From positions 69,724-133,723 of the forward strand of contig NZ_JARPVX010000005.1 of assembly GCF_033947565.1 (NCBI RefSeq): a DNA stretch of 64,000 nucleotides. The letters run 5' to 3'. The position numbers were made by a program, and so were the translations under genes. Source of the stretch: Lichenihabitans sp033947565 (GTDB taxonomy: Bacteria > Pseudomonadota > Alphaproteobacteria > Rhizobiales > Beijerinckiaceae). Below, one piece after another: positions 1-8,222 of the stretch. The notes below the pieces were generated by a model. The model saw nothing but the letters and a program-made list of their open reading frames with translations, had not been told where the DNA came from and searched no databases. Each line of letters begins with the position of its first letter. The first letter of the stretch is position 1.

Positions 1-469
1 TGTCTCCCATCAGGGCAAGACGCGTCGGGAGGCCTTCGCGCCATGGCAATCGCCGTTCGAGAACGGCGCTCGCGACCGCCAGAATATCATCCTGGGCCGC
101 GGGATGCGGATGGTCAGGCGCGAGGCGATAATCGACGGACACCACCGAAGCGCCGACCGCTTCTGCAACGCGTGCAACGATGCCGTCGTGGCTATCGAGC
201 GAGCCCAGAACAAAGCCACCCCCGTGTGCATAAACGACGATCCCGTCCACCAGGATGCGTCTTGGTCGGTAAAGCCGCAGCGGAACGAGGCGGTCGGGAA
301 GGACGAGTGTGTCGTCGAGGCTCGTGATCCCCGGAGGCCGCTTGACCGCAAAGGTGCTTGCGTAGGCCTCGTAAAGCCGGCGCTGGTCAGCCAGGGGACG
401 CTGCGCCGCATCGGACGGATAAAACCGGTCACTGTCGGCTATGAAACGCGCAATGTCCGAACCGATCAT
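1..469 (-). CDS. alpha/beta hydrolase (acetyl-esterase/lipase, HSL-like), N-terminal part
   Basis: This is the N-terminal 156 residues of a serine esterase; the rest lies beyond the left edge of the window. The reading frame opens at the ATG at 469 and stays open to base 1. About residue 83 it has the HGGGFVLGS segment, the oxyanion-hole HGGG motif of the hormone-sensitive-lipase/acetyl-esterase family. It is followed by VVSVDYRLAPDHPHPAA, the usual strand-loop after that motif. The nucleophile (GxSxG) and the Asp/His of the triad would lie off the window. Such enzymes hydrolyse short acyl or aryl esters in the cytoplasm; the substrate cannot be told. It is transcribed in the same direction as the DUF3891 gene, with about 135 bp between them. 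Confidence 0.85.
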   Translation of the reverse strand, partial: MIGSDIARFIADSDRFYPSDAAQRPLADQRRLYEAYASTFAVKRPPGITSLDDTLVLPDRLVPLRLYRPRRILVDGIVVYAHGGGFVLGSLDSHDGIVARVAEAVGASVVSVDYRLAPDHPHPAAQDDILAVASAVLERRLPWREGLPTRLALMGD

Positions 470-603
470 GGGTTTGCGGCCTCAGGGTGTGATCGGCTGA
501 TTGCGACAGCAAGCATCATTTGGGTCCACGCAACACCATCCGGCTCTGCGTAAGTCTTCGTCGTTTCACCGTTGAGACCGACATCGGCGCCGACGATTAA
601 TCC

Positions 604-1368
604 TCAGTGTTCGACCGAGGTGAGCCGTGCCGTGAAGGTGACGCGATCGGGCGAGCGGAGCCAACGTCTCATGCTCGCTTCATCGGCGAAACGTTCACCC
701 TCGGGGAGGGCGCGGGCCTGACCCTCGACAACAAGGCTGGTGCCTCGAAACGGCCAGGGCGAAAGATCGAAGTCGAAAGATCGGCCCGGCCGTGCGGACA
801 ATCGCGAGCGTTGCAGGCTGCCGTCGGAACGTGGCGCGTCAAGCTCCAGCGGCGCCGGCAACTCGCCGCAAAGCGCCAGCGAAAGCGTGTCCACGAAGGC
901 GATGAGCGCTGACTCGCTTTCGAGCCTTTGTTCGTCGAACCCTAGCGCCTGGGCCCAGGCCCGCTCCACCGGGTCCTGAGTCTCCAGGTAATGTCGCGCC
1001 GCCATTGCGTCGGCTTCGTCGAGGCGGTGCCGGTCTGAAAAGCGGCGGTAGATCACCCCGCCGTGACGGGAAATCAGCAGCGCGGTATGCGAACCCCAGG
1101 CGCCAAGTGCACGCTCGACGCCCGCCGCCCACATCGGCGCGTGCAAGGACGCACCGACGTCACGGAACAGATGCGGCCTGCCGGTGTCCCGGTCGAAGCT
1201 CGGCGCAGTCTCCCAATCCATCCAGCCCAAATCATGCTGTTCCGCCGCGATCAGAAGCGGCTCGCAGAGGGGATCGACCCAAGCGCGCGCCAACTGGCCC
1301 GAAATCAAGGCGTGGGTCGGTTGGCTGATCGCCAACATCCCAGCCCGGTGTCTACGAAACAGCATCAC
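604..1368 (-). CDS. DUF3891 family protein
   Basis: A 254-residue protein that matches what I know of the DUF3891 family (PF13030), which has no established biochemical role. The N-terminal half has a QPTHALISGQLARAW segment and a histidine-rich EQHDLGWMDWE segment near residues 43-53. A further H103-G-G-V segment follows. The spacing of these His/Asp residues is reminiscent of HD-type metal hydrolases, but that is inference. No signal peptide or membrane segment is visible. It sits alone between the esterase fragment and the amidohydrolase operon on the same strand. A link with the nitrogen-scavenging genes is possible but not shown. Confidence 0.75.
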   Translation of the reverse strand: MMLFRRHRAGMLAISQPTHALISGQLARAWVDPLCEPLLIAAEQHDLGWMDWETAPSFDRDTGRPHLFRDVGASLHAPMWAAGVERALGAWGSHTALLISRHGGVIYRRFSDRHRLDEADAMAARHYLETQDPVERAWAQALGFDEQRLESESALIAFVDTLSLALCGELPAPLELDAPRSDGSLQRSRLSARPGRSFDFDLSPWPFRGTSLVVEGQARALPEGERFADEASMRRWLRSPDRVTFTARLTSVEH

Positions 1369-1519
1369 ACCTGTCTTTCTGTTACGGGCCGACCCGGTCG
1401 GGCTTCCATGAGTTTCAGCCTGCCTGCCTGGCCGGCAGCGCCTTTGCCGCTACGATGCAACAGTCCGGACCGGACTTGGCCAGCCTACGACCACACTCTC
1501 GCTGCGTCATGGAAACCAG

Positions 1520-1657
1520 CTAAGCGGCGCTCATGCCCGCCTTTCGAGGCGTCTTGGCCTTAGGCCTGACAGTACGGCGCCGAACATTGCCCATGGCCGC
1601 CAACGCCATCGGCGCGATACGGATCATCGTCGCCAGAAGGTCAAGCAAGCGGGCCAA
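1520..1657 (-). CDS. possible 45-residue hypothetical protein
   Basis: The 338-bp gap between the DUF3891 gene and the amidohydrolase holds one short frame with coding-like codon use. It would start at the TTG at 1657 (a GAAGGGA stretch lies six bases upstream), or at the ATG at 1627, and ends with TAG at 1520. The product begins with a hydrophobic helix (LLDLLATMIRIAPMALAAM) followed by a very basic tail rich in Arg and Lys. That layout suggests a small membrane-associated protein or the remnant of a larger gene. I recognise no family. The remainder of the gap (1369-1519) shows nothing I can name. Confidence 0.3.
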   Translation of the reverse strand: MARLLDLLATMIRIAPMALAAMGNVRRRTVRPKAKTPRKAGMSAA

Positions 1658-1706
1658 TCGGGCATCCCTTCACCGCAGCCAGCAAGCGACATGCCAGCCC
1701 CGGACG

Positions 1707-3233
1707 TCATCGACGGGCGAGGTGGCGCTCGAGGCCGATATCGACTTTGTCGAGCCGCCGCAGGGCTTCGATGAACGCCGGCGCAGCTTCCAGGCTCGTG
1801 CGTCGCAAACCTTCGAAGTCGAGCCGGAAGGCTGGCATGACGTCTTCGATCTCGGCCCGGATCGCCGTCTCATCGAGCATCGTCAGACGGCCGCCCCGCA
1901 CCACCACGCGGCCGCCGACCAGCACGGTATCGACCCCGGCACCGGTCTCGCTGAAGACGAGCTGCCGGGCTGCGCTGTTGAAGGGTGTGAAGGCCAGGGT
2001 GTCGAGGCGAACGAGGCTGATGTCGGCTTGGCGACCCGGCGCGAGCGCGCCGATGACGCCCCCAAGCCCCAAGGCCCGCGCGCCGCCCAGCGTGGCCGCT
2101 TCGATGGCATCGAGCGCATGAACGCCCGTCGGCTCCGGATCGGCGACACCTGCCAGGAGGCAGAACATCTTCAGGCCCTGGAACATGTTCTGGCAATCGC
2201 CGCAGGAACAGTTGTCGCAGCCGAGCGCCAGCCCGACACCCTCGGCCTTCAGCGCGCGGATGGGTGCGACGCCGCTTTTCAGCTTCATGTTGCTCAGGGG
2301 ATTGTGGGCCACCGTGGCTCCCGCGCGCGCGATGGTCGCGATCTCGTCCGGCGCGATCCAGACGCCGTGCGCCAGGGTGGTGCGCGGCCCGAGCAGCCCC
2401 ACGGCGTCCATGTGGCGGATCATCGAGCCGCCGTGCGGGCCGTAGATGCGCCGCGCCTTGGCGGCCTGGGCGCGCGTCTCGTAGACATGAGTGAAGATCG
2501 GGAGCTCGTACCGTTCGGACAAGGCCGACACACCTTCCAGCAAGGCGTCCGATGCGCGCTGCGGCCCCGAAGCCGCGACGCCCCAATGCCACAGGCCGGA
2601 CGATGGCAGGCGGCGGATCTGGGCTTCCGCGAAGGCGAGGTCCTCGGCGGCATCCCGCGGGCTGCCGGTGACGGCGCGGCGCACGGCAGGGCTCAGATCG
2701 GTCGGCAGGAAAGGCGCGATATCGAGGTCGCCGAGATCGCGCAAGGCCAGGGCGAACACTACGCGGATGCCAACCTCGGCATAGGCCGCAGCGATCGTGT
2801 CGAGCGTTTCCTCGTCCTGCGGCACCAGGGTGCACATGTCCTGCACGGTGGTGATGCCACCCTTCAGGCATTCCATGGCGCCCAACAGGGTCCGTAGCCG
2901 CAGTTCGGCCTTCGAGCGGCGGCCGTAATAGGCCGGCTGCGTTTGGAGCGCCCAAAGGTCGAAGGGCGCGTCCTCGATCAGCCCCTTCGCGAGCGTGTCA
3001 TAGGAATGATAATGAGCATTGACGAAGCCTGGCAGCACGAGGGTGTCGCGAGCGTCGATCACTTGGCCGACGCCGCGGACGGCTTCGGCCTCCACGCGCT
3101 GCTTGGTCTCATGGTCAGCATCGGGCGTGGTGATCGAAACGATAACATCGTTTTCGATCAGGACATCGCGGATCGCCGGACGATCGGTATCGCCGGCTGG
3201 ATCGTAGACGCGTCCGCCCCGGATCAGGATCAT
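1707..3233 (-). CDS. metal-dependent amidohydrolase/deaminase (AtzA/TrzN/SAH-deaminase-like) with cysteine-rich metal-site loop
   Basis: A 508-residue member of the amidohydrolase superfamily, subtype of S-adenosylhomocysteine/chlorohydrolase/cytosine deaminases. It removes an amino or halide group from N-heterocycles or related compounds in the cytoplasm. Metal ligands are visible: HYH at 74-76 in the PGFVNAHYHSYD motif, His249 in THVYE, His289 in AHGVW, and Asp340. The segment after Asp340 is unusual. Where relatives read roughly TDNAxSNxxLD, this protein carries five cysteines (339, 342, 344, 347, 358). It is the last gene of the leftward transporter-hydrolase operon, starting 4 bp after the amidase. 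Downstream position with amidase and nitrilase suggests stepwise nitrogen release from one imported compound. The exact substrate is unknown. Confidence 0.88.
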   Translation of the reverse strand: MILIRGGRVYDPAGDTDRPAIRDVLIENDVIVSITTPDADHETKQRVEAEAVRGVGQVIDARDTLVLPGFVNAHYHSYDTLAKGLIEDAPFDLWALQTQPAYYGRRSKAELRLRTLLGAMECLKGGITTVQDMCTLVPQDEETLDTIAAAYAEVGIRVVFALALRDLGDLDIAPFLPTDLSPAVRRAVTGSPRDAAEDLAFAEAQIRRLPSSGLWHWGVAASGPQRASDALLEGVSALSERYELPIFTHVYETRAQAAKARRIYGPHGGSMIRHMDAVGLLGPRTTLAHGVWIAPDEIATIARAGATVAHNPLSNMKLKSGVAPIRALKAEGVGLALGCDNCSCGDCQNMFQGLKMFCLLAGVADPEPTGVHALDAIEAATLGGARALGLGGVIGALAPGRQADISLVRLDTLAFTPFNSAARQLVFSETGAGVDTVLVGGRVVVRGGRLTMLDETAIRAEIEDVMPAFRLDFEGLRRTSLEAAPAFIEALRRLDKVDIGLERHLARR

Positions 3234-3237
3234 GCGG

Positions 3238-4620
3238 CTATCCTCCTGGTTGCGTGGCGGTCAGCAGTCGCTCGGCAGCGGCCGCCATCGTCAAGACACG
3301 CCGGTCGGCGAAACGCGGGCCCACGATCTGCAGCCCGATCGGCAGACCCCGTCGGTCCACCCCACAAGGGATGGAGATCGCCGCCGCGAGCGCGTGATTG
3401 AAGAAGGGCGTGAAGGCCGCATGGGCACGGTCATGCACGGGCTGCCCGTCGATTTCGGTTGGGCCGAGCAGGTCGTGTGGCCAGGCCGTGCAGGGTGTGG
3501 TGGGGCCGATCACGAGATCGAAGGCGGCGAAGAAGATTTGGGTGGCTTCAAGGATCTCCACGGCCATTGCGCGGGCCGCCCCGACGTCGGCGTCGGACTG
3601 CGCCAGGCCCTTCGCGATCTGCGCTGCGATATAAGGATCGAAAAGGGTCGGTTCGCTCTGCCAGCGCGCGCCATGAAGCTTGGCCAACCCGGCCCATTGC
3701 AGAGGCATCAGGGCGGCTTCCCCGGCGCCTGTCGGCCAGACGGGATCGAAGCGTATGATATCGAAGCCCGCCGCCCTCAGCGTTTCTAAGGCTGTTGCGA
3801 CGCTTGTTTCGACCGACGCATCGACCGGGCCGCCAAGTCCGAAGGTGGGCGCATAGGCGATCCTAAGCCGACCGCCGTCTTTTTTGGTCGGTAGCGCGAC
3901 CGAGAGCGGATCGACCCGGTCCGCCCCGAGCAGGACATCGAACATGGCGCCGACGTCGGCGACCGAGCGCCCCATGGGGGCCAGCACCGAGGTCCGCGAC
4001 CCCCCGCCTTCGAAGCCTGGACCGTCGGCCACCAAGCCGCCCGACGGTTTGAACCCCACGATGCCGACATGGGCGGCCGGACGGCGCGCGGAGCCGCCCC
4101 CATCGGTGCCGAGCCCCAGAGGCACCAGGTCTGCTCCAAGGGCCGAAGCACAGCCGCCGCTGGAGCCGCCGGGCGTCAGTCGCGGATCGAGTGGATGGCG
4201 CGTCGTGCCGTGGAGCGGGTTCGAGGTCACGCCCTTGCAGCCAAACTCCGACATGTTGGCCATGCCGACCACGATGGCGCCCGCGTGACGCAGCCGTGTC
4301 ACCGCGACATTGTCGGCTGGTGCTACGAAGTCGGCGTAAAGGCGCGAGCCTTGGGTGACGCGCCAGCCCGCGACCCAGATGGCGTCTTTGACCACGATGG
4401 GCACGCCAGCCAGCGGCGGGCGCTCGCCGGCCGCGAGGCGGTGCGCCAGGTGATCAGCCTGCCGCAGACTGTCCTCTGGGTCGGTCGTCACCACGGCACG
4501 GAGAACACCGTTCTCTGCATCGATCCGACCCAGCGCTTCGCGCACCAGGTCTTCCGGCGACAAGGCGCCGTCCAGCACGGCGGCTGCGGTGGCAAGAGCG
4601 GAGCGGGGCTCTGCCTTCAT
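3238..4620 (-). CDS. amidase (amidase-signature family)
   Basis: A 460-residue amidase-signature enzyme that hydrolyses a carboxamide to acid and ammonia. The full Ser-cisSer-Lys triad is visible: Lys78 (VVKDA), cis-Ser153 in GGSSGG and nucleophile Ser177 in GTDGGGSARRP. The 24-residue spacing between the two serines is that of FAAH and malonamidase E2. I chose the ATG at 4620 because it overlaps the stop codon of the nitrilase gene by ATGA and gives the usual family N-terminus; the frame is open further upstream but only as antisense-type sequence. Translational coupling to the nitrilase gene and to the downstream amidohydrolase implies one catabolic route. No signal peptide is seen, so it acts in the cytoplasm. 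Confidence 0.93.
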   Translation of the reverse strand: MKAEPRSALATAAAVLDGALSPEDLVREALGRIDAENGVLRAVVTTDPEDSLRQADHLAHRLAAGERPPLAGVPIVVKDAIWVAGWRVTQGSRLYADFVAPADNVAVTRLRHAGAIVVGMANMSEFGCKGVTSNPLHGTTRHPLDPRLTPGGSSGGCASALGADLVPLGLGTDGGGSARRPAAHVGIVGFKPSGGLVADGPGFEGGGSRTSVLAPMGRSVADVGAMFDVLLGADRVDPLSVALPTKKDGGRLRIAYAPTFGLGGPVDASVETSVATALETLRAAGFDIIRFDPVWPTGAGEAALMPLQWAGLAKLHGARWQSEPTLFDPYIAAQIAKGLAQSDADVGAARAMAVEILEATQIFFAAFDLVIGPTTPCTAWPHDLLGPTEIDGQPVHDRAHAAFTPFFNHALAAAISIPCGVDRRGLPIGLQIVGPRFADRRVLTMAAAAERLLTATQPGG

Positions 4621-5465
4621 ACGAAAAGATCGACGCGGCGGTCGTCGTAATAGCGCAGGCGTCGGCGGGTCGCCGCGATCGTCGCCGTGTCGATTTCGGC
4701 GACGACGATGCCGGGGCCTTCGGCGCGGGGGCGCAGCGCCAGCACCGTGCCATCGGCATCGATGATGGCCGAATAGCCGTAGTTGTCGACGACGCCACCA
4801 CCGACGTGCTCGTCGCCGACCTTGTTGGCGCAAAGAACCGCGAGGCCGTTCTCACGCGCGTGGGTGCGCATTTCGCCGACAAAGAAATCCATGTCGTCGC
4901 CACCGCTGCCGGCCACCGGCACCACGACGAGGTCGGCGCCCATGCGGCGCAACGCCCGCCAGGCCTCGGGGAAGCGACGGTCGTAGCAGACAAGAATTCC
5001 GATGCGCAGCCCCCAGGCGCTGACCACATGGAGCGCGTCACCGGGAGAGAAGTGGGCGCGTTCGTCGAAGCCGGGCGGTGGGTCGTCGCCAACCGGCAGG
5101 TGCAGCTTGCGCGCCACCGGGCCACCTCGCAATGGCGCCCCGTCGGCGCCGAAGCCCAGGACGGCGTTGTGGTAGCGCCCGGTCGAGGCATCGTGTTCGT
5201 AGAAGGGCAGGAACACCGCCGTGCCGGTTTCCGCCGCCACCTTGGAAAAGCGCCGCGCCAAGGGGCCGTCGGCCGGCTCCGCCCAGGTGCGGTAGGCTTC
5301 GGCCGCATCGCCACAGAAATACGGCAGGGTCGCCATTTCGGGCAGGGCCACGATGCGGGCGCCCGCCATCGCCGCCTCGCGCACCGCCGCTTCGGCGCGG
5401 TCCGCATTGGCGGTGAGGTCAAGCGTGCAGCCGGGCACTTGGATGGCGGCGAGCAAGACGCTCAC
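4617..5465 (-). CDS. carbon-nitrogen hydrolase (nitrilase superfamily)
   Basis: A 282-residue nitrilase-superfamily hydrolase, close to the usual length for the N-carbamoylase/omega-amidase type branches. The Glu-Lys-Cys triad is present: Glu43 in LPEMATLP, Lys120 in ARKLHLP and Cys160 in LVCYDRRFPE. It would cleave a C-N bond (nitrile, amide or N-carbamoyl) in the cytoplasm. Its start overlaps the stop of the ABC ATPase gene by 4 bp and its own stop overlaps the amidase start. Transport, nitrilase and amidase are therefore translated as one coupled unit. The family cannot be narrowed to N-carbamoyl amino acid or nitrile substrates from sequence reading alone. Confidence 0.9.
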   Translation of the reverse strand: MSVLLAAIQVPGCTLDLTANADRAEAAVREAAMAGARIVALPEMATLPYFCGDAAEAYRTWAEPADGPLARRFSKVAAETGTAVFLPFYEHDASTGRYHNAVLGFGADGAPLRGGPVARKLHLPVGDDPPPGFDERAHFSPGDALHVVSAWGLRIGILVCYDRRFPEAWRALRRMGADLVVVPVAGSGGDDMDFFVGEMRTHARENGLAVLCANKVGDEHVGGGVVDNYGYSAIIDADGTVLALRPRAEGPGIVVAEIDTATIAATRRRLRYYDDRRVDLFV

Positions 5466-6268
5466 CGCACACGTTCCTGTTCGGCAAAGGCGCGATCGAC
5501 CTCGTCGCGCAGCAGATCGGTGAGGTGGTCCGAGAGAGCGTGGAACTCCGGGCTCCTAGGGTCGCGCGGCCGCGGAAGATTGATCGGTACGATGCTTTTA
5601 ATGCGGCCCGGCCGTGCGGTGAAGACCACCACCCGGTCGGCCAATCCGACCGCCTCGTCGATATGATGGGTGACAAAGAGCATCGAGGCGCCGCTGTCCC
5701 GCCAAACCTCGATGAGAAAGTCCTGCATCTTCGAGCGGGTTTGCACATCCAACGCCGCGAAGGGCTCGTCGAGCAGGAGCACTTCGGGGCGGAGCGCCAA
5801 GGCCCGTGCCATGGCGGCGCGCTGGCGCATGCCGCCCGACAATTGGTCCGGCCGCTTGTCGGCGGCGTCGCCGAGCCCGACCTTTCGCAGCAGGTCGTCC
5901 GCGACGTGGCGTCGTTCCTCCGCCCCCATGCCGCGCAGCTTCAATCCGAAGGTGACGTTCTCGCCGACCGTCATCCAGGGGAACAGCGAAGACTCCTGGA
6001 AGATCAGTCCGCGGTCGGTGCCAGGGCCCGTGACCGTGGCCCCGCCGCTGGTGATGGTGCCGCTCGTCAGCGCCTCGAGGCCGGCGATGAGGTAGAGCAG
6101 GGTGGACTTGCCGCAGCCGCTCGGCCCGAGGAACACTACGAACTCACGGCGGTCGACCAGCAGGTCGATGCCGTCGAGCGCCGTCACGACGCCGCCGGGC
6201 GTGTCCCACGATTTGCCGACGCCGCGGCAGTCGACGAGCGGTGCCTTGGAGGGGATCGGATCACGCAT
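5462..6268 (-). CDS. ABC transporter ATPase, nitrate/sulfonate/taurine type (SsuB/TauB/NrtD-like)
   Basis: A 268-residue ABC ATPase with Walker A GPSGCGKST at 48-56, Q-loop IFQESSLFPW near 89-98, signature LSGGMRQR at 143-150, Walker B LLLDEP at 164-169 and the THH switch. The pattern FQESSLFPW followed by LSGGM and the length are those of the SsuB/TauB/NrtD group. It energises uptake of the ligand captured by the binding protein at 7158-8222. The ATG at 6268 overlaps the stop of the permease gene by one base (TGATG). The stop overlaps the nitrilase start. All key residues are present, so it should be functional. Confidence 0.95.
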   Translation of the reverse strand: MRDPIPSKAPLVDCRGVGKSWDTPGGVVTALDGIDLLVDRREFVVFLGPSGCGKSTLLYLIAGLEALTSGTITSGGATVTGPGTDRGLIFQESSLFPWMTVGENVTFGLKLRGMGAEERRHVADDLLRKVGLGDAADKRPDQLSGGMRQRAAMARALALRPEVLLLDEPFAALDVQTRSKMQDFLIEVWRDSGASMLFVTHHIDEAVGLADRVVVFTARPGRIKSIVPINLPRPRDPRSPEFHALSDHLTDLLRDEVDRAFAEQERVR

Positions 6269-7161
6269 CACAAACGCCCCACGGCGCTCGGCGGCACCCA
6301 GAACAGGACGCGGTTCTGCACTTGGCGCAGCGCCACATCGAACAGAAAGCCGACGATTCCGATCAACGTCATGGTGAAGAACGACAAGCTCGAGTTGAAC
6401 GTGTTGCGCGCCAGCATGACGATCTGCCCGAGGCCGCTGCCGACGCCGGTCGCTTCCGCCACCAGCACCACCATCCAGGCGCCGAACAGGTTCATGCGCA
6501 GCGTCATGAACAACGACGGCAGGATGGCGGGCACGATGACGTGCAGGAACAACTGACGCCGGCTCGCCCCCATGATGGCGCCGACGTTGAGATAGGTCCT
6601 GCTGACGGAGTCGATCTGGCTGATCGTCGACAAAGTCATGACGAAGAATAGCGAGATGAAGACCATGAAGATCGCTGGCGGATTGCCGATGCCGAAGACG
6701 AAGATCGCCACCGGCAGCCAGGCGATCGGCGAAATCGGCGCCAGCAAGGTGATGGTCGGCAGGGTGAGATTGCCGAACGGCTTGAAGTAACGGATCAGCA
6801 GCCCCATCGAGACGCTGCAAACGAAGCCAAGCGCCAGCCCTGCGATCACCCGCAGGCTGGAAGCCACAATGGTGGTTAGCAGTGCCATATAGGCGCCGCT
6901 GCTCGACACTTCGCCGATGACGTCGCTCGAGGAAAAGGCCTGCGCCTGGTCCGAGAATCGCGCCAGGAAGATGTGCGGCGGCGGCAACAACAGCGGATCG
7001 GCCAAGCCGAGCGCCCAAGCCGCCTCCCAGAGACCGGCGAAGCAGCCGAGCGACAACACCCACCAGAACACAACCGCGAGCCCCCGGGCCGCGCGCCGGC
7101 GTCGCGCGGTCGTTGGGACGACCGCGGGCATCGCACTCGCGGTCAAGGGGAGCGCCTTCAT
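6268..7161 (-). CDS. ABC transporter permease, nitrate/sulfonate/taurine type (SsuC/TauC-like)
   Basis: A 297-residue inner-membrane permease with about six predicted transmembrane segments. Between residues about 180 and 210 it carries the EAA-type loop (GASRRQLFLHVIVPAILPSL), which docks to the ATPase. The preceding LLAPISPIAWLPVAIFVFGIGN segment is characteristic of the SsuC/TauC/ThiX permeases. The start ATG at 7161 overlaps the stop of the binding-protein gene by 4 bp and the stop overlaps the ATPase start by one base. It pairs with the adjacent ATPase as a homodimeric pore. Confidence 0.94.
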   Translation of the reverse strand: MKALPLTASAMPAVVPTTARRRRAARGLAVVFWWVLSLGCFAGLWEAAWALGLADPLLLPPPHIFLARFSDQAQAFSSSDVIGEVSSSGAYMALLTTIVASSLRVIAGLALGFVCSVSMGLLIRYFKPFGNLTLPTITLLAPISPIAWLPVAIFVFGIGNPPAIFMVFISLFFVMTLSTISQIDSVSRTYLNVGAIMGASRRQLFLHVIVPAILPSLFMTLRMNLFGAWMVVLVAEATGVGSGLGQIVMLARNTFNSSLSFFTMTLIGIVGFLFDVALRQVQNRVLFWVPPSAVGRL

Positions 7162-8222
7162 GCGGATTTCAGCTTCAGCTGGCCGTAAAGGTCGGCGTTT
7201 TCAGTGATGACCTCGTTCAACATCGTCCAGTCGAAGATGTCAGTGGTCGGCAGCGCCTTGATGTAGCGCAGGTCCTTCAGGTTCTGGGCCCGACCGAGGA
7301 TGAAGTCCTGGTTCTTGCGCTGGTCCACCATGCCGGGCTGCTTCGTGGAGGCGTCGAAGGCCGCGTCATAGGTGGTCTTGAAGTATTTGGGCGTCGTCAG
7401 CTTGATGGCCGCCTCGCGGTCGCTTTCCTCGAAATGCTGGCCCATCATCATCGCCTTGATGAGCGCCTTCACGGCAGGCCGATTTTCAGTGATGAGCTTG
7501 GAACGCACCGCCAGCACGCAGTCGGTGTAGAGCGGGCCATAAACGTCGGTGCCGTCCGACAGCTTGACGGCGCCCTTGCGGGACGCGAGCGCCTGCGTGG
7601 CATAGGGCTCGATGTGGCACATGGCGTCAATGTTGCCGCCGATGAAGGCTTGCGCTAGTTCCGGCGAGGTGCCGAAGTAGCGTACCTTCACGTCCTTGAA
7701 GCTCATGCCGGCCTTCTTGAGGTAGTCGAGCGGCAGCATCTCCAGCGTATCGGCCTGGAAGGTGCCGATGGTCTTGCCGCGCAGGTCCTCAGCTGAGTTG
7801 ATGCCGGGCTGGGCCACGATCACGCAGCCCTGGACGCCCGAACCGGCCACGATCTTCACCGGCGCGCCGGCGTCGTAAAGTGTCATGAAGTTGGTGTAGG
7901 GCACCACCGAGACATCGACGACGCCGGCTCCGAACAGCGCCGCGATGTCGGCATTGCTAGGTGTCGTGACGAAGTCGAGCGCGATGCCGTCGGCTTTGCC
8001 GAACTCCTTCTCTTTGACCATGAAGAACGGACAATTGCATAGGCCCGTGCCGTGGGTCGCCTTCAGGGTGACGGTTGTGGCGGCCTCGGCCGCGCTGGTG
8101 CAAAGAAACCGGCTCGCCGCGATCGCGCCGCCCACGCAGGCTGTGCGGGCCAGCAGCGTGCGGCGGTCGATTCCTGCCGCCGCAAACGGGCCTACGCCCG
8201 GAAGCTTGGTGTCAATGGACAT
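7158..8222 (-). CDS. periplasmic ABC binding protein, NrtA/SsuA/THI5-like, Tat-type leader
   Basis: A 354-residue solute-binding protein of the NMT1/SsuA class. The N-terminus has an IDRRTLLAR twin-arginine motif at 19-26 (Arg20-Arg21), a short hydrophobic stretch and a probable cleavage after the SAAEA segment near residue 47. This suggests export through Tat. The mature domain opens with LKATHGTGLCNCPFFM and contains the typical DLRGKTIGTFQADT segment after about residue 140. Two cysteines in GLCNCPF near the presumed ligand cleft are uncommon for the family. It captures the substrate of the downstream permease and ATPase. The gene overlaps its upstream neighbour by 11 bp and the permease by 4 bp. 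Confidence 0.92.
   Translation of the reverse strand: MSIDTKLPGVGPFAAAGIDRRTLLARTACVGGAIAASRFLCTSAAEAATTVTLKATHGTGLCNCPFFMVKEKEFGKADGIALDFVTTPSNADIAALFGAGVVDVSVVPYTNFMTLYDAGAPVKIVAGSGVQGCVIVAQPGINSAEDLRGKTIGTFQADTLEMLPLDYLKKAGMSFKDVKVRYFGTSPELAQAFIGGNIDAMCHIEPYATQALASRKGAVKLSDGTDVYGPLYTDCVLAVRSKLITENRPAVKALIKAMMMGQHFEESDREAAIKLTTPKYFKTTYDAAFDASTKQPGMVDQRKNQDFILGRAQNLKDLRYIKALPTTDIFDWTMLNEVITENADLYGQLKLKSA

Noticed and set aside
10..432. A 140-codon minus-strand frame at the left edge
   Set aside because: It is out of frame with the esterase, whose HGGG motif is in the frame starting at 469.
1533..2897. A 454-codon plus-strand open frame
   Set aside because: It is antisense to the amidohydrolase at 1707-3233 and shows no recognisable domain.
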